Below, one piece after another: positions 40,909 through 49,583 of a stretch of DNA of 61,753 nucleotides. The notes under the pieces are model-generated. The model was not told the origin of the DNA and searched no databases. It saw nothing but the letters and a program-made list of their open reading frames with translations. Positions within the stretch are counted from its first letter, which is position 1, and each line of letters opens with the position of its first letter. The position numbers and the translations under genes were made by a program. Source of the stretch: Rubrivivax sp. (lineage in GTDB: Bacteria; Pseudomonadota; Gammaproteobacteria; Burkholderiales; Burkholderiaceae_C); the NCBI GenBank assembly GCA_022842595.1, contig JALHPF010000033.1:1-61753 (forward strand), given 5' to 3'.

Positions 40909-41886
40909 TCAGGCGGCAGGCCCGCTGAACCGCGCCAGGATGCCCGCATGCAGCTGCGGCCAGGCCGCCAGCGCTGCCGCATCGCCGTCGAACACCGTGC
41001 GCACGAAGGCCAGCGTCAGCGCCTGCGTGGCCGCCTTCACCTGCGGGTTCAGCGCCACGCCGCCGGTGCCGGCGCGGTCGGTGAACATGCTGTGCGAGCC
41101 GCCTTCGAACACGGCCAGCCACTTGCGTTCGCTGCCCATCGCGTCGAACAGCGCGACGCGGTCTTCGGAACCGCTGAAGTAGCCGGGAATGCGGATGACG
41201 TCGTCGGTGGCCGTGACGTGCAGGCTGGGCACGGTGATGCCCGACAGGATGCGCCTTGGCTCGCGCTCACCGTAGAACGGCGGCGCCGAGATCGCGATGG
41301 CCGCGCGCACGCGCTCGTCCTTCAGCTCGATGTCGCGGCCTTCGCGTGCCACCCGGGCACCGGCGGCCAGCAGGGTGGTGTTGGCACCGTAGCTGTGGCC
41401 GGCGGCGACGATGCGGCGGTCGTCGAAACGGGGCGCCAGCTCGCCCGCGAGCAAGGTATCCAGGGCAAATCGCAAGTCCTGCGCACGCGCGATGGCTTCG
41501 GCGTCCTGCGCGGCGCCCTGCAGGCGGCCGACGAGGCTGAAGACGCTGCCCGACCAGAGCGTGCGGTCGCTGCCCACGTGCTGCAGGTGCAGGCTGGCCA
41601 CGCCGTTGCGCGCGAAGTGCTGGCCCAGGTAGCTGTAACCGCGGCGCGAACCGCCGATGCCGTGCGAGAACACCACCAGCGGCACGCGGCCACTGCGTGA
41701 CCGTGTCGTGTCGGGCAGGTACAGCCGCACCGGCACCGGCCGCTGGCGGGCGGCGTCGGCCCAGTCCAGGTCCAGCACCTCGAAGGCGCGGGTGACCAGG
41801 CCTTCGGCGGCCTGCAGCTTCATCACGGCCAGCGCGGCAGCACCGGCGGCAGCCTGCAGCACGAGGCGGCGAGAGAGGTTCTTCAT
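40909..41886 (-). CDS. Alpha/beta hydrolase (dienelactone hydrolase or PAF-acetylhydrolase-like), exported
   Basis: A 325-residue protein starting MKNLSRRLVLQAAAGAAALA, a Tat-like signal with the twin Arg SRRLVL. The hydrolase fold shows VPLVVFSHGIGGSRRGYSYL (oxyanion loop), the nucleophile elbow AAGHSYGANT with Ser near residue 162, an Asp in HVTATDDVIRIPG and the His in FEGGSHSMFTD. The substrate is unknown. Its ATG overlaps the RND pump stop (ATGA), so it belongs to the efflux operon, perhaps hydrolysing an exported or signal ester; that is inference. Confidence 0.85.
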   Translation of the reverse strand: MKNLSRRLVLQAAAGAAALAVMKLQAAEGLVTRAFEVLDLDWADAARQRPVPVRLYLPDTTRSRSGRVPLVVFSHGIGGSRRGYSYLGQHFARNGVASLHLQHVGSDRTLWSGSVFSLVGRLQGAAQDAEAIARAQDLRFALDTLLAGELAPRFDDRRIVAAGHSYGANTTLLAAGARVAREGRDIELKDERVRAAIAISAPPFYGEREPRRILSGITVPSLHVTATDDVIRIPGYFSGSEDRVALFDAMGSERKWLAVFEGGSHSMFTDRAGTGGVALNPQVKAATQALTLAFVRTVFDGDAAALAAWPQLHAGILARFSGPAA

Positions 41887-44800
41887 GCCTGCTTCTCCTG
41901 GATTTGGCCCGTAGAGTCTGCCGTGGCCGCCGGCCGCTGGCGCTGCGTCAGCCGCTTCAGGCCAATCACGGCGTCGTCGACGAAGGTGAACACCACCGGG
42001 ATCACCAGCAGGCTCAGGAAGGTGCTGGTGATCAGCCCGCCGATGACGACGATGGCCATCGGTGCGCGGAAGCTCGGGTCGGTGCCCAGGCCCAGGGCGA
42101 TGGGCATCATGCCCGCACCCATGGCGATTGTCGTCATCACGATCGGCCGCGCACGCTTGTGGCATGCGTCGAGGATGGCGTGCCAGCGGTCCAGGCCATG
42201 GTCGCGGCGCGCGATGATGATGTAGTCGACCAGCAGGATGCTGTTCTTCGTGGCGATGCCCATCAGCATGATCAGGCCGATCATGCTGGGCATGGTCAGC
42301 GCCGTTCCGGTGATGAACAGCGCCAGGAAGGCGCCCGGAACCGACAGCACCAGCGCGCCCAGGATCGTCACCGGCTGCACGAAGTCCTTGAACAGCAGCA
42401 CCAGCACGATGTAGATGCAGAGCACGCCGGTCAGCATCGCCAGGCCGAAGCTTTCGAAGAGCTCGGCCATGGCCTCGGCGTCGCCGATCTCGGTCTGGAT
42501 CACGCCTGGCGGCAGCTGCTGCAGGCTGGGCAGGGCCAGCGCCGCGTCCTTCACCTGGCCCAGCGGCCGCTGGTTCAGTTCGATCTCGAAGTTGACGTTG
42601 CGCTGGCGGTTGTAGCGGTCGATCTGCGCCGGCCCGCTGTCGATCGACAGCGTGGCCACGTTGCCCAGCATCACCGGGCCGTGGGTGCCGGGCACCGGCA
42701 GCTTGGACAGCAGCGCCAGGTCGGTGCGCGCTTCGGCCGGCAGGCGCACGACGATGGGGATCTGGCGCTGGCTCAGGTTCAGCTTGGGCAGGCTCTGGTC
42801 GTAGTCGCCGGCGGTGGCGATGCGCAGGGTGTCGGCGATGGCCGCACTCGTCACGCCCAGGTCGGCGGCGCGGGCCGAGTCGGGCCGCACGATGAGTTCG
42901 GGCCGCACCAGGCTGGAACTGCTGGTGACGTTGCCGATGCCGGGAATGCTGCGCAGTTCGCGTTCCACCACCGCCGCATGCGCGGCCAGCGTGGCGCCGT
43001 CTTCACCGGCCAGCACCAGCACGTATTTCTCGGAACTCTGGCCGAAGCCGACCTTGATGCGTGCGCCCGGGATCACACCCAGCAACTCGCGCAGTTCGCC
43101 TTCGATGGCCTGCTTGCTGACATCGCGGTCGCTGCGATGGGTGAGGTTCAGCGTGAGCGTGGCCACACGCACGTCGGGCAGGCCGCTGCCAGGGGCGAAT
43201 GTGTCGGTACCCGTGTTGCCGCCGCCCACCGCGGTGTAGATCAGCTTCACGTGCGGGTGCTTTTCGATCACGCTGCGCGCCTGTTCGGCCGCGGCCAGCG
43301 TCTGCGCGAAGGTGCTGCCGGGCGGCAGTGTCACCTTCACCTGGGTCTGGCCGAAGTCGTCGGGCGGAATGAAGCCGGCTTCGAGCTTGGTGACGAGATA
43401 GAACGAGCCGACGAAGAACACCGCGGTGGCCAGCAGCGTGAGCAGCCGGTGGCGCAGGCACCAGGCAGCCCAATGGCCGTAGCGCGTGAGCCAGGCGGGT
43501 TCGACATGGTCCTTCTTCGGCGGCTTCAGGATATAGGCCGCCATCATCGGCGTGAGCATGCGCGCCACCACCAGGCTGAAGAACACGGCGATGGCAGCCG
43601 TCCAGCCGAACTGCACGAAGAACTTGCCCGGCACGCCGCTCATGAAGGCGGTGGGCAGGAACACCGCGATCAAAGTGAAGGTGGTGGCAATCACCGCCAG
43701 GCCGATCTCGTCGGCGGCTTCCATCGCCGCCTCGAAAGGCGTCTTGCCCATGCGCAGGTGGCGCATGATGTTCTCGATCTCGACGATGGCGTCGTCGACC
43801 AGGATGCCCACCACCAGCGACAGGCTCAGCAGCGTGATCACGTTGAGCGAGAAGTCGAACAGGTAGTACATCGCCGCGAAGGCCGGCATGATCGACAGCG
43901 GCAGCGCCACCGCCGCCACGAAGGTGGCGCGCCAGTCGCGCAGGAAGAACCACACCACGATGACGGCGAGTACCGCGCCTTCCAGCAGCAGGTACATGCT
44001 GCCGTGGAAGTTCTCGACCGTGGCATCGACGAAGTTGAAGGCCTCGGTGACGGTGACGTCGGGGCGCTCGGCGGTGAACTTCGCGATCGCTGCGCGCACG
44101 CCGTCGGCGACCTCGGTTTCGCTCGCGCCGCGGCTGCGCACGATCTCGAAGCCGACCACCGGCTTGCCGTTCAGCAGCGCGGTGCTGCGCTGCTCGGCCA
44201 CGGTGTCGGTGACCCGCGCCACCTCGTCCAGCCGGATGCGGCGGCCGTCGCTCAGGCCGATTTCCAGCCGCGCCAGTTCGGCCGCGCTCTGCACGGTGGC
44301 AATCGTGCGCACGCTCTGCTCGATGCCACCCACGTCGGCGCGGCCACCGCTGGCGTCCTGCTGCACGGCGCGAAGCTGGCGCGAGATGTCGGCGGCGCTG
44401 GCGTTCAGCGCCAAGAGGCGCGCCGGGTCGATGTCCACACGCACCTCGCGCGTGACGCCACCCACCCGCGCCACGCTGCCAACGCCGCGCACCGCCAGCA
44501 TGGCCTTGGTGACGTCGTTGTCGACGAACCAGGAAAGCTGTTCCTCGTCCATGCGCGTGGAAGAGACGGTGTAGGTCAGGATCGGCGAGCCCGCCAGTTC
44601 GACCTTGCTGATGACGGGGTCGCGCAGGTCGGCCGGCAGGTCGGCACGCACACGCTGCACGGCTGCGCGCACGTCGTCCAGCGCTTCCTGGGTGGGCTTC
44701 TCGAGCCGGAATTCTGCGGTGACGACGGCAACGCCGTCCTGCACCGTGGTGTAGATGTTCTTCAGGCCCTGGATCGAAGCGACCGCGTTCTCGAGCTTGC

Positions 44801-44993
44801 GCGCGACCTCGGTTTCCAGCTGCGCCGGTGCCGCGCCGGGCAGGCTGGCGTTGATGGTGACGGTGGGCAGGTCGATGTCGGGGAACTGCTGCACCTTCAT
44901 TTGCTTGAATCCAACCATGCCCAGCAGCGTGAGCATGATGAACAGCATCACCGCGGGGATGGGGTTGCGGATACACCAGGCGGAAACGTTCAT
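41883..44993 (-). CDS. RND efflux permease (hydrophobe/amphiphile efflux family)
   Basis: A 1036-residue inner-membrane pump starting MNVSAWCIRNPIPAVMLFIM. It has twelve membrane helices and two large periplasmic loops. The proton-relay Asp pair is in GILVDDAIVEIENIMRH (TM4) as in drug-exporting RND pumps; matching TM10 residues lie in MGIATKNSILLVDYIIIARR. GFIPPDDFGQTQVKVTLPPG marks the second loop. The substrate is unknown. It follows the adaptor by 31 bp and overlaps the hydrolase. The frame opens 54 codons earlier, over the adaptor end, but MNVSAW is the family start. Confidence 0.95.
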   Translation of the reverse strand: MNVSAWCIRNPIPAVMLFIMLTLLGMVGFKQMKVQQFPDIDLPTVTINASLPGAAPAQLETEVARKLENAVASIQGLKNIYTTVQDGVAVVTAEFRLEKPTQEALDDVRAAVQRVRADLPADLRDPVISKVELAGSPILTYTVSSTRMDEEQLSWFVDNDVTKAMLAVRGVGSVARVGGVTREVRVDIDPARLLALNASAADISRQLRAVQQDASGGRADVGGIEQSVRTIATVQSAAELARLEIGLSDGRRIRLDEVARVTDTVAEQRSTALLNGKPVVGFEIVRSRGASETEVADGVRAAIAKFTAERPDVTVTEAFNFVDATVENFHGSMYLLLEGAVLAVIVVWFFLRDWRATFVAAVALPLSIMPAFAAMYYLFDFSLNVITLLSLSLVVGILVDDAIVEIENIMRHLRMGKTPFEAAMEAADEIGLAVIATTFTLIAVFLPTAFMSGVPGKFFVQFGWTAAIAVFFSLVVARMLTPMMAAYILKPPKKDHVEPAWLTRYGHWAAWCLRHRLLTLLATAVFFVGSFYLVTKLEAGFIPPDDFGQTQVKVTLPPGSTFAQTLAAAEQARSVIEKHPHVKLIYTAVGGGNTGTDTFAPGSGLPDVRVATLTLNLTHRSDRDVSKQAIEGELRELLGVIPGARIKVGFGQSSEKYVLVLAGEDGATLAAHAAVVERELRSIPGIGNVTSSSSLVRPELIVRPDSARAADLGVTSAAIADTLRIATAGDYDQSLPKLNLSQRQIPIVVRLPAEARTDLALLSKLPVPGTHGPVMLGNVATLSIDSGPAQIDRYNRQRNVNFEIELNQRPLGQVKDAALALPSLQQLPPGVIQTEIGDAEAMAELFESFGLAMLTGVLCIYIVLVLLFKDFVQPVTILGALVLSVPGAFLALFITGTALTMPSMIGLIMLMGIATKNSILLVDYIIIARRDHGLDRWHAILDACHKRARPIVMTTIAMGAGMMPIALGLGTDPSFRAPMAIVVIGGLITSTFLSLLVIPVVFTFVDDAVIGLKRLTQRQRPAATADSTGQIQEKQA

Positions 44994-45024
44994 GGCGGTC
45001 TCGAAGGCTCCAGGGCAGCAGGGA

Positions 45025-46197
45025 CTACTTGGCGGTGGTGACGGCCGGAGCCGCGGCGACCACCCGTACGGTGTCGCCGTCACCCAGGAAGCCGGCGCCG
45101 GTGGCCACCACGCGGGCAGCCGGGTCCAGCCCGCTGGTGATTTCGATGCGCTCACCCAGCCGGCGGCCGACCGCCACCTTCACCTGGCGCACCTTGTTGT
45201 CGGCACCCAGCTGGAAGACATAGCTGAAGCCGTCGCGCAGCAGCACCGCCGTTTGCGGCAGCGTCGTGGCCGGGGTGCTGCCCACCTGGAAGTCGCCGCG
45301 CGCGAACATGCCGGCACGCGCCGTTCCCGGCTGCGGCAGGTCGACATAGACCAGGCCGTTGCGCGTGGCGGCATCGACGGTGGGCGCCACGATGCGCAGC
45401 CTGCCGGTGACGGGCTGGTCGCCGGCTGGCGTCACGCGCACGGCCATGCCGGGCTGCAGCGCGGCCAGCTCGGAGCTGGCAACTTCGGCGCGCCACTCCA
45501 GCCGGCCCTGGCGGATCAGCCTGAACAATTCCTGCCCGGCACCGACGACGGCGCCGACGGTGGCCGCGCGCGCGCTGATGATGCCGTCGTCCGGTGCCAG
45601 CACCTGCGTCTGCGCCAGGCGCAGCTGCTGGGTCTTGAAGAGCGCACGCTGGGCTTCCAGCCGCGCCGCTGCCGTGCGTTCGGCGGTGAGGTACTGGTTG
45701 ATCTGCTGTGCGCTCAGGGCGCCGCTGGCCTGCAGGTCGCGCGCACGCTGGGCGTTCGCGCCGGCTTCGGCGAGCGTGGCCTCGGCCTCGGCCATGGCAG
45801 CGCGGGCCTGGGCCAGGTCGGCCTGCGGCAGCGCGGCGGCGAAGGTCGCCAGCACCTGGCCGCGGCGCACGCGGTCGCCGACATTCACGCGCACTTCAGC
45901 CAGGCGCAGGCCCGATGCTTCGGCACCGACGATGGCTTCCTGCCAGGCCGCCACGCTGCCATTGGCCGACACCGCCACCGGCAGCTCCCCGCGCTGCGGG
46001 GTCACCAGGGTGACGGTGAGCGCCGGCTTGGCGGCCGAGGCCGAGGCCGCGGCACTGCCGCTGGCTGCCGTGGGCGCGGGGTCGGCGGCAAACACCGACC
46101 ACGCAGCCAGCGCGCCGGCCGCGAGCACCAGCGCACCGCCAGCCCACAGCCAGGGCGCCTTTCCGCTTTTCGCGGGCTTGTCGAGAGGGTCGTTCAT
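45025..46197 (-). CDS. RND efflux periplasmic adaptor (membrane fusion protein)
   Basis: A 390-residue protein with an N-terminal membrane anchor (APWLWAGGALVLAAGALAAW) and an Ala/Ser-rich linker. The lipoyl half-motifs surround an alpha-hairpin of about 80 residues (ADLAQARAAMAEAEATLAEA onward), followed by the beta-barrel domain with LQPGMAVRVTPAG and a C-terminal domain. It bridges the RND pump and the outer-membrane channel. Its ATG overlaps the stop of the channel gene. Confidence 0.93.
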   Translation of the reverse strand: MNDPLDKPAKSGKAPWLWAGGALVLAAGALAAWSVFAADPAPTAASGSAAASASAAKPALTVTLVTPQRGELPVAVSANGSVAAWQEAIVGAEASGLRLAEVRVNVGDRVRRGQVLATFAAALPQADLAQARAAMAEAEATLAEAGANAQRARDLQASGALSAQQINQYLTAERTAAARLEAQRALFKTQQLRLAQTQVLAPDDGIISARAATVGAVVGAGQELFRLIRQGRLEWRAEVASSELAALQPGMAVRVTPAGDQPVTGRLRIVAPTVDAATRNGLVYVDLPQPGTARAGMFARGDFQVGSTPATTLPQTAVLLRDGFSYVFQLGADNKVRQVKVAVGRRLGERIEITSGLDPAARVVATGAGFLGDGDTVRVVAAAPAVTTAK

Positions 46198-47684
46198 GGT
46201 CGTGAACCGGTGGGAGAGGTCGTCATGGAAAGAGTCGGCGGGTCGCCATCGGCGCGCCAGCCGGCGCCCAGGGCACGCACCAGCGCCACCCAGGCGGCAG
46301 CACGTTCGCGCTGCAGTTCGATCAAGGCGCTTTGTGCGGCCAACGCATTGCGGCGGGCGTTTTCCAGGTCCAGCAGGCTGGCCAGACCGCCTTTCTGGCG
46401 GGCTTCGGTGGCCACCAGGGCGGCTTCGAAGTCGGCGGCGGCGCTGCGCGCGTCGTCGAAACGGGCGGCCGTACTCTGCAGGCTGACGAGGCTGGTTTCG
46501 ACCTCGCGCACGGCACGGCGCGTCGCGGCGCGGTACTGCGCCACGGCGCTGTCGTATTCGGCGCGAGCGGCGCTGGCGTCGGCAGCGCGGCTGCCACCGT
46601 CGAAGAGCGGGAAGCTCACGCTCAGCGGGCCGATCGACCAGGTGCTGCCGCGCTGGGTCTCGCCGCCGCTGCGCAGCGCCAGGCCGCCGATCGAACCGGT
46701 CAGGCTCAGCTGCGGCAGCTGCAGCGCGGCCGCGCGGTCGCGGTCGGCGGCGGCGGCCTGCTCGGCGGCGGCGGCGTCCTGCAGATCGGGGCGTTGCGCC
46801 AGCAGCTCGGCAGGCAGGCTCGGCGGCAGCACCGCCGGCGGCTGCGGCAGCCGGGCGGTGGCGGCGGCCAACTGCTCACGCAGCGCGGGTTCGGCCAGGT
46901 CGGTGAGCTCGACGAGGCTCTTCACGAGCGTGTCGCACTGGCCCCGCTGCAGCGTCGCGTTGGCCCGCGCCTGGGCCGCGCCTGCACGGGCCAGTGCAGC
47001 GTCGGCCGGGGCGGTGAAGCCGGCGCGCGCGCTCAGGTCGGTCAGCCTTGCGGTTTCGGCGCGACTGTCGGCGTCCAGCTGGGTGGTGCGGGCCTGGGCT
47101 TCGCAGGCGCGCAGGCTGGTGAGCGTGGCGGTGACTTCGGCGGCCAAGCCGGTCTGCACGTCGGCCAGCAGCGCCTGGGCGCCCCGTAGCCGGGCACTGG
47201 CGGCCTGCCGGCCCGCTGCATTGGCCCCGAAGAGATCGATCTCCCAGCCCGCCTGCAGGCCGGCACTGGCGCTGGTGCTGGTGGGCAAACCCGGCGTGCT
47301 GCGTGCCTGGCTGAGATTGGCCGCGGCGTTCAGCTGCGGCAAGAGCGCGGCGCCTGCCGCCGTCTGTGTGGCGCGGGCGCGTTCGATGCGTGCCGTCGCC
47401 GCCGCGACGTCGGCGCTGGCGGCCGAAGCGGCCAGCAGCAGCGCCGGCAAGGCCGGGTCGCCGAAACCGGCCCAGAATTCCGCGACCGGCACGGCGCCAG
47501 CGGCCGCAGGCAGCGGCGCCTGCCAGCGCAGACTGGCAGGCAGCGTCTGTGCAGCTCCGGGCGTCGGGGCCGGCGGCACCGCCGCACAGCCGGCCAGCAG
47601 AACCAGCGCCGCCAGAACGGCCGGGCGCGCCGGGGTGGGCGCCGGGGTGGGTGCCGAGGTCAGAGCCCTGGGGCCAATGTTCAT
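46194..47684 (-). CDS. Outer-membrane efflux lipoprotein (NodT/OprM family)
   Basis: A 496-residue protein starting MNIGPRALTSAPTPAPTPAR with a lipobox LVLLAGC. The two coiled-coil repeats typical of TolC-like channels are visible (RIERARATQTAAGAALLPQL and AEYDSAVAQYRAATRRAVRE). SFPLFDGGSRAADASAARAE matches the family's second-repeat signature. It forms the outer-membrane duct of the tripartite pump. It overlaps both the TetR gene upstream and the adaptor downstream by four bases. It is Ala-rich but unbroken. Confidence 0.93.
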   Translation of the reverse strand: MNIGPRALTSAPTPAPTPARPAVLAALVLLAGCAAVPPAPTPGAAQTLPASLRWQAPLPAAAGAVPVAEFWAGFGDPALPALLLAASAASADVAAATARIERARATQTAAGAALLPQLNAAANLSQARSTPGLPTSTSASAGLQAGWEIDLFGANAAGRQAASARLRGAQALLADVQTGLAAEVTATLTSLRACEAQARTTQLDADSRAETARLTDLSARAGFTAPADAALARAGAAQARANATLQRGQCDTLVKSLVELTDLAEPALREQLAAATARLPQPPAVLPPSLPAELLAQRPDLQDAAAAEQAAAADRDRAAALQLPQLSLTGSIGGLALRSGGETQRGSTWSIGPLSVSFPLFDGGSRAADASAARAEYDSAVAQYRAATRRAVREVETSLVSLQSTAARFDDARSAAADFEAALVATEARQKGGLASLLDLENARRNALAAQSALIELQRERAAAWVALVRALGAGWRADGDPPTLSMTTSPTGSRP

Positions 47685-48388
47685 GTGTTCGTGCCTTCCT
47701 TGATCGAGATGCCACGGCGCGCCGCCTCGGCACGCACCATGGCCAGGCCGTACATCACCAGCCGTTCCGACCAGCGTTCGATCTGCTCGGCCCCGTTCAT
47801 CAAGCCTGGCGCCAGCGCCTCGCTCATGTCGTAGCCCACGTGCAGATGCACGCCCAGGCCGGCCAGGCCGATGGCCAGGCGCTGCAGGTCGGCGTCGGCG
47901 GCACAGCCGGCGGGGTCTGGCGGCAGGCCCAGATGACGGCAGAGCACTTGCACCAGTCCGTCGTGCAGGGGCTTGATGCCGTGCGCCGCGTCGTAGGGCC
48001 ACAGGCCGGTGGGTTCGAGCATCTCGCGAAAGTGCAGCTTCATGCACAGCCGCACCATGTCGCCCTGCTTCAGCGGTTCCAGAAAGCCGGCGTAGAAACC
48101 CGCCAACGCCTCGGTCAGGCTCAGTTGCGGGCTGCTGTAGCGCGCCAGGTCGGCTTCAGGCGAACCGCCCATCGGCTCCAGGAACACCGCCCGGTACAGA
48201 CCCGCCTTGTCGCCGAAGTAGTAGCTGATGGCCGCCACGTTCACGTGCGCAGCTTCCGCCAGTTCACGGGTGCTGGTCTTGCTGTAGCCCTGCTGCGCAA
48301 ACAGCCGCAGGCCGGCCATCAGCAGCCGGTTGCGGGGTTCCTCGGCGGGCGGGCCGGCGGGCGAATTCGCGGGTTCAGGCGTGGACAT
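47681..48388 (-). CDS. TetR family repressor of the efflux operon
   Basis: A 235-residue protein. The N-terminal TetR DNA-binding domain spans about 18-70 (NRLLMAGLRLFAQQGYSKTS and AHVNVAAISYYFGDKAGLYR). The C-terminal ligand domain with GFLEPLKQGDMVRLCMKLHF resembles the CerR/DUF1956 subgroup, often found ahead of efflux pumps. It is first in the operon tetR-channel-adaptor-pump-hydrolase and probably represses it. Two dyads directly upstream are likely its operators. No ribosome-binding site is visible before the ATG because an 8-bp hairpin ends one base ahead of it. Confidence 0.92.
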   Translation of the reverse strand: MSTPEPANSPAGPPAEEPRNRLLMAGLRLFAQQGYSKTSTRELAEAAHVNVAAISYYFGDKAGLYRAVFLEPMGGSPEADLARYSSPQLSLTEALAGFYAGFLEPLKQGDMVRLCMKLHFREMLEPTGLWPYDAAHGIKPLHDGLVQVLCRHLGLPPDPAGCAADADLQRLAIGLAGLGVHLHVGYDMSEALAPGLMNGAEQIERWSERLVMYGLAMVRAEAARRGISIKEGTNT

Positions 48389-48389
48389 C

Positions 48390-48426
48390 GGTCGCTAGTG
48401 TAGCGACCAGAATCAAACGTTTGATT
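48390..48426. promoter_or_regulatory. Two dyads in front of tetR: probable TetR operator region
   Basis: Two structures lie within 37 bp of the TetR start. GGTCGCTA-GTG-TAGCGACC (48390-48408) is a perfect 8-bp-arm inverted repeat. AATCAAACGTTTGATT (48411-48426) is a perfect 16-bp palindrome. The length and symmetry of the second suit a TetR dimer operator; the first could be a second operator or an mRNA hairpin. Both are seen directly; the function is inferred. Confidence 0.65.
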
Positions 48427-48465
48427 TACCCAATCGACGTCAGGGTCTTCCCGAAGGTCGCCCTC

Positions 48466-49551
48466 TCAGAACAGTTCGATATCGCTGTCCCGGGCACTGT
48501 CCTGCAGCTGCCCGGCAGCCACCAGCGCGGCGTGTTCGTGGACCTGGTTGCGGCCATGCTGCTTGGCGTGATAGACCGCCTGGTCGGCACGCTCGAATGC
48601 CACCGCGGGGGTGTCGCCACGGCGCACCTGGGTGAAGCCGACGCTCACCGTCACCTGGCCGACGCGCGGGAAGGCGAAGTCCTGGACATGGCGGCGCAGG
48701 CGTTCGAAGGCGCCAGCGGCATCGGCAGCGCCGGCACCTTCCTGGCAGCGGACCAGAACCACGAATTCCTCGCCGCCGAAGCGGTAGAGCTGGTCGTCGA
48801 AGCGGAAGCAGTTGCGCATCAGCCGCGACACCAGCAGCAGCACTTCGTCGCCGATGAGGTGTCCGTGCTGGTCGTTCACACGCTTGAAGTGGTCGATGTC
48901 GACCATGGCCAGCCAGACCGACTGCGGGCGGCCGCCAAGGCGGCTGGCGGGCGGCCGCGGGGCGACCACCGGTTCGCAGACATCGTTGGCGGCCAGGCCC
49001 AGCTGCCCGGCCAGCCGCATGAAACTTTCGTCGAAGGTCTTTCGATTGAGCAGGCCGGTGAGCGTGTCGCGCTCGCTGTAGTCGAGCAGGCCGAGCACGT
49101 TGCCGTACAGGCGCAGCAGGCTGGCCACCATGCGTTGTTCGGCGTCACCGGGTGGCACGGGGGTGTGCAGTTCCAGCACGCCGACGAGGTCGCGGTCGCT
49201 GGCCAGCGGGAAGCGGCTGCAGCAGCCGCCTTCGGGCAGGGCCGTCCGGGTGATGCGGCGCTGCTGCAGGGAGTGCCAGCGTTCGGGCTGGCTGGGCAGT
49301 GGCGGCAGATCGTCGATGGCGACGCCGGCTGGGTCGGAGAGGGCCGCCCGGTCGTTCAGGCCCAGGCGTGCGCGCAGTAGCCAGCGCTCGTCGCCGGGCT
49401 GGCCGACGCAGCGCCACACCGCCACCTGGCGAGGCTGCAGCAGGTCGCGCAGGGCGCTGGCGAGGCTGATGTCGAGCAGCTCGCGGTCGCGAAACCTGCT
49501 GAGCGTGGCCAGCCGGTCGACCCATTGCGGCGCATGGCTGTCGACTTCCAT
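48466..49551 (-). CDS. Diguanylate cyclase (GAF-like plus GGDEF domain)
   Basis: A 361-residue cytosolic protein. The N-terminal half (about 20-160) resembles a GAF-type sensor (VAVWRCVGQPGDERWLLRAR, ASDRDLVGVLELHTPVP). The GGDEF domain (about 165-330) starts DTLTGLLNRKTFDESF and has the active-site GGEEF in LYRFGGEEFVVLV, preceded by the inhibitory-site RxxD (RFDD) at the correct five-residue distance. So it should make cyclic di-GMP and be product-inhibited. It lies 32 bp downstream of chpA on the same strand, linking second-messenger signalling to the pilus chemosensory cluster. Confidence 0.93.
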   Translation of the reverse strand: MEVDSHAPQWVDRLATLSRFRDRELLDISLASALRDLLQPRQVAVWRCVGQPGDERWLLRARLGLNDRAALSDPAGVAIDDLPPLPSQPERWHSLQQRRITRTALPEGGCCSRFPLASDRDLVGVLELHTPVPPGDAEQRMVASLLRLYGNVLGLLDYSERDTLTGLLNRKTFDESFMRLAGQLGLAANDVCEPVVAPRPPASRLGGRPQSVWLAMVDIDHFKRVNDQHGHLIGDEVLLLVSRLMRNCFRFDDQLYRFGGEEFVVLVRCQEGAGAADAAGAFERLRRHVQDFAFPRVGQVTVSVGFTQVRRGDTPAVAFERADQAVYHAKQHGRNQVHEHAALVAAGQLQDSARDSDIELF

Positions 49552-49583
49552 GGGTGCCGCCAGGCCCGGTTCGAGTTCAGCCT

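Noticed and set aside
41904..47703. Plus-strand open frames of 1045 and 982 codons opposite the RND pump and channel genes
   Set aside because: Antisense shadows with low-complexity Arg/His/Gln or Ala/Ser/Arg composition; the minus-strand genes carry clear family motifs.
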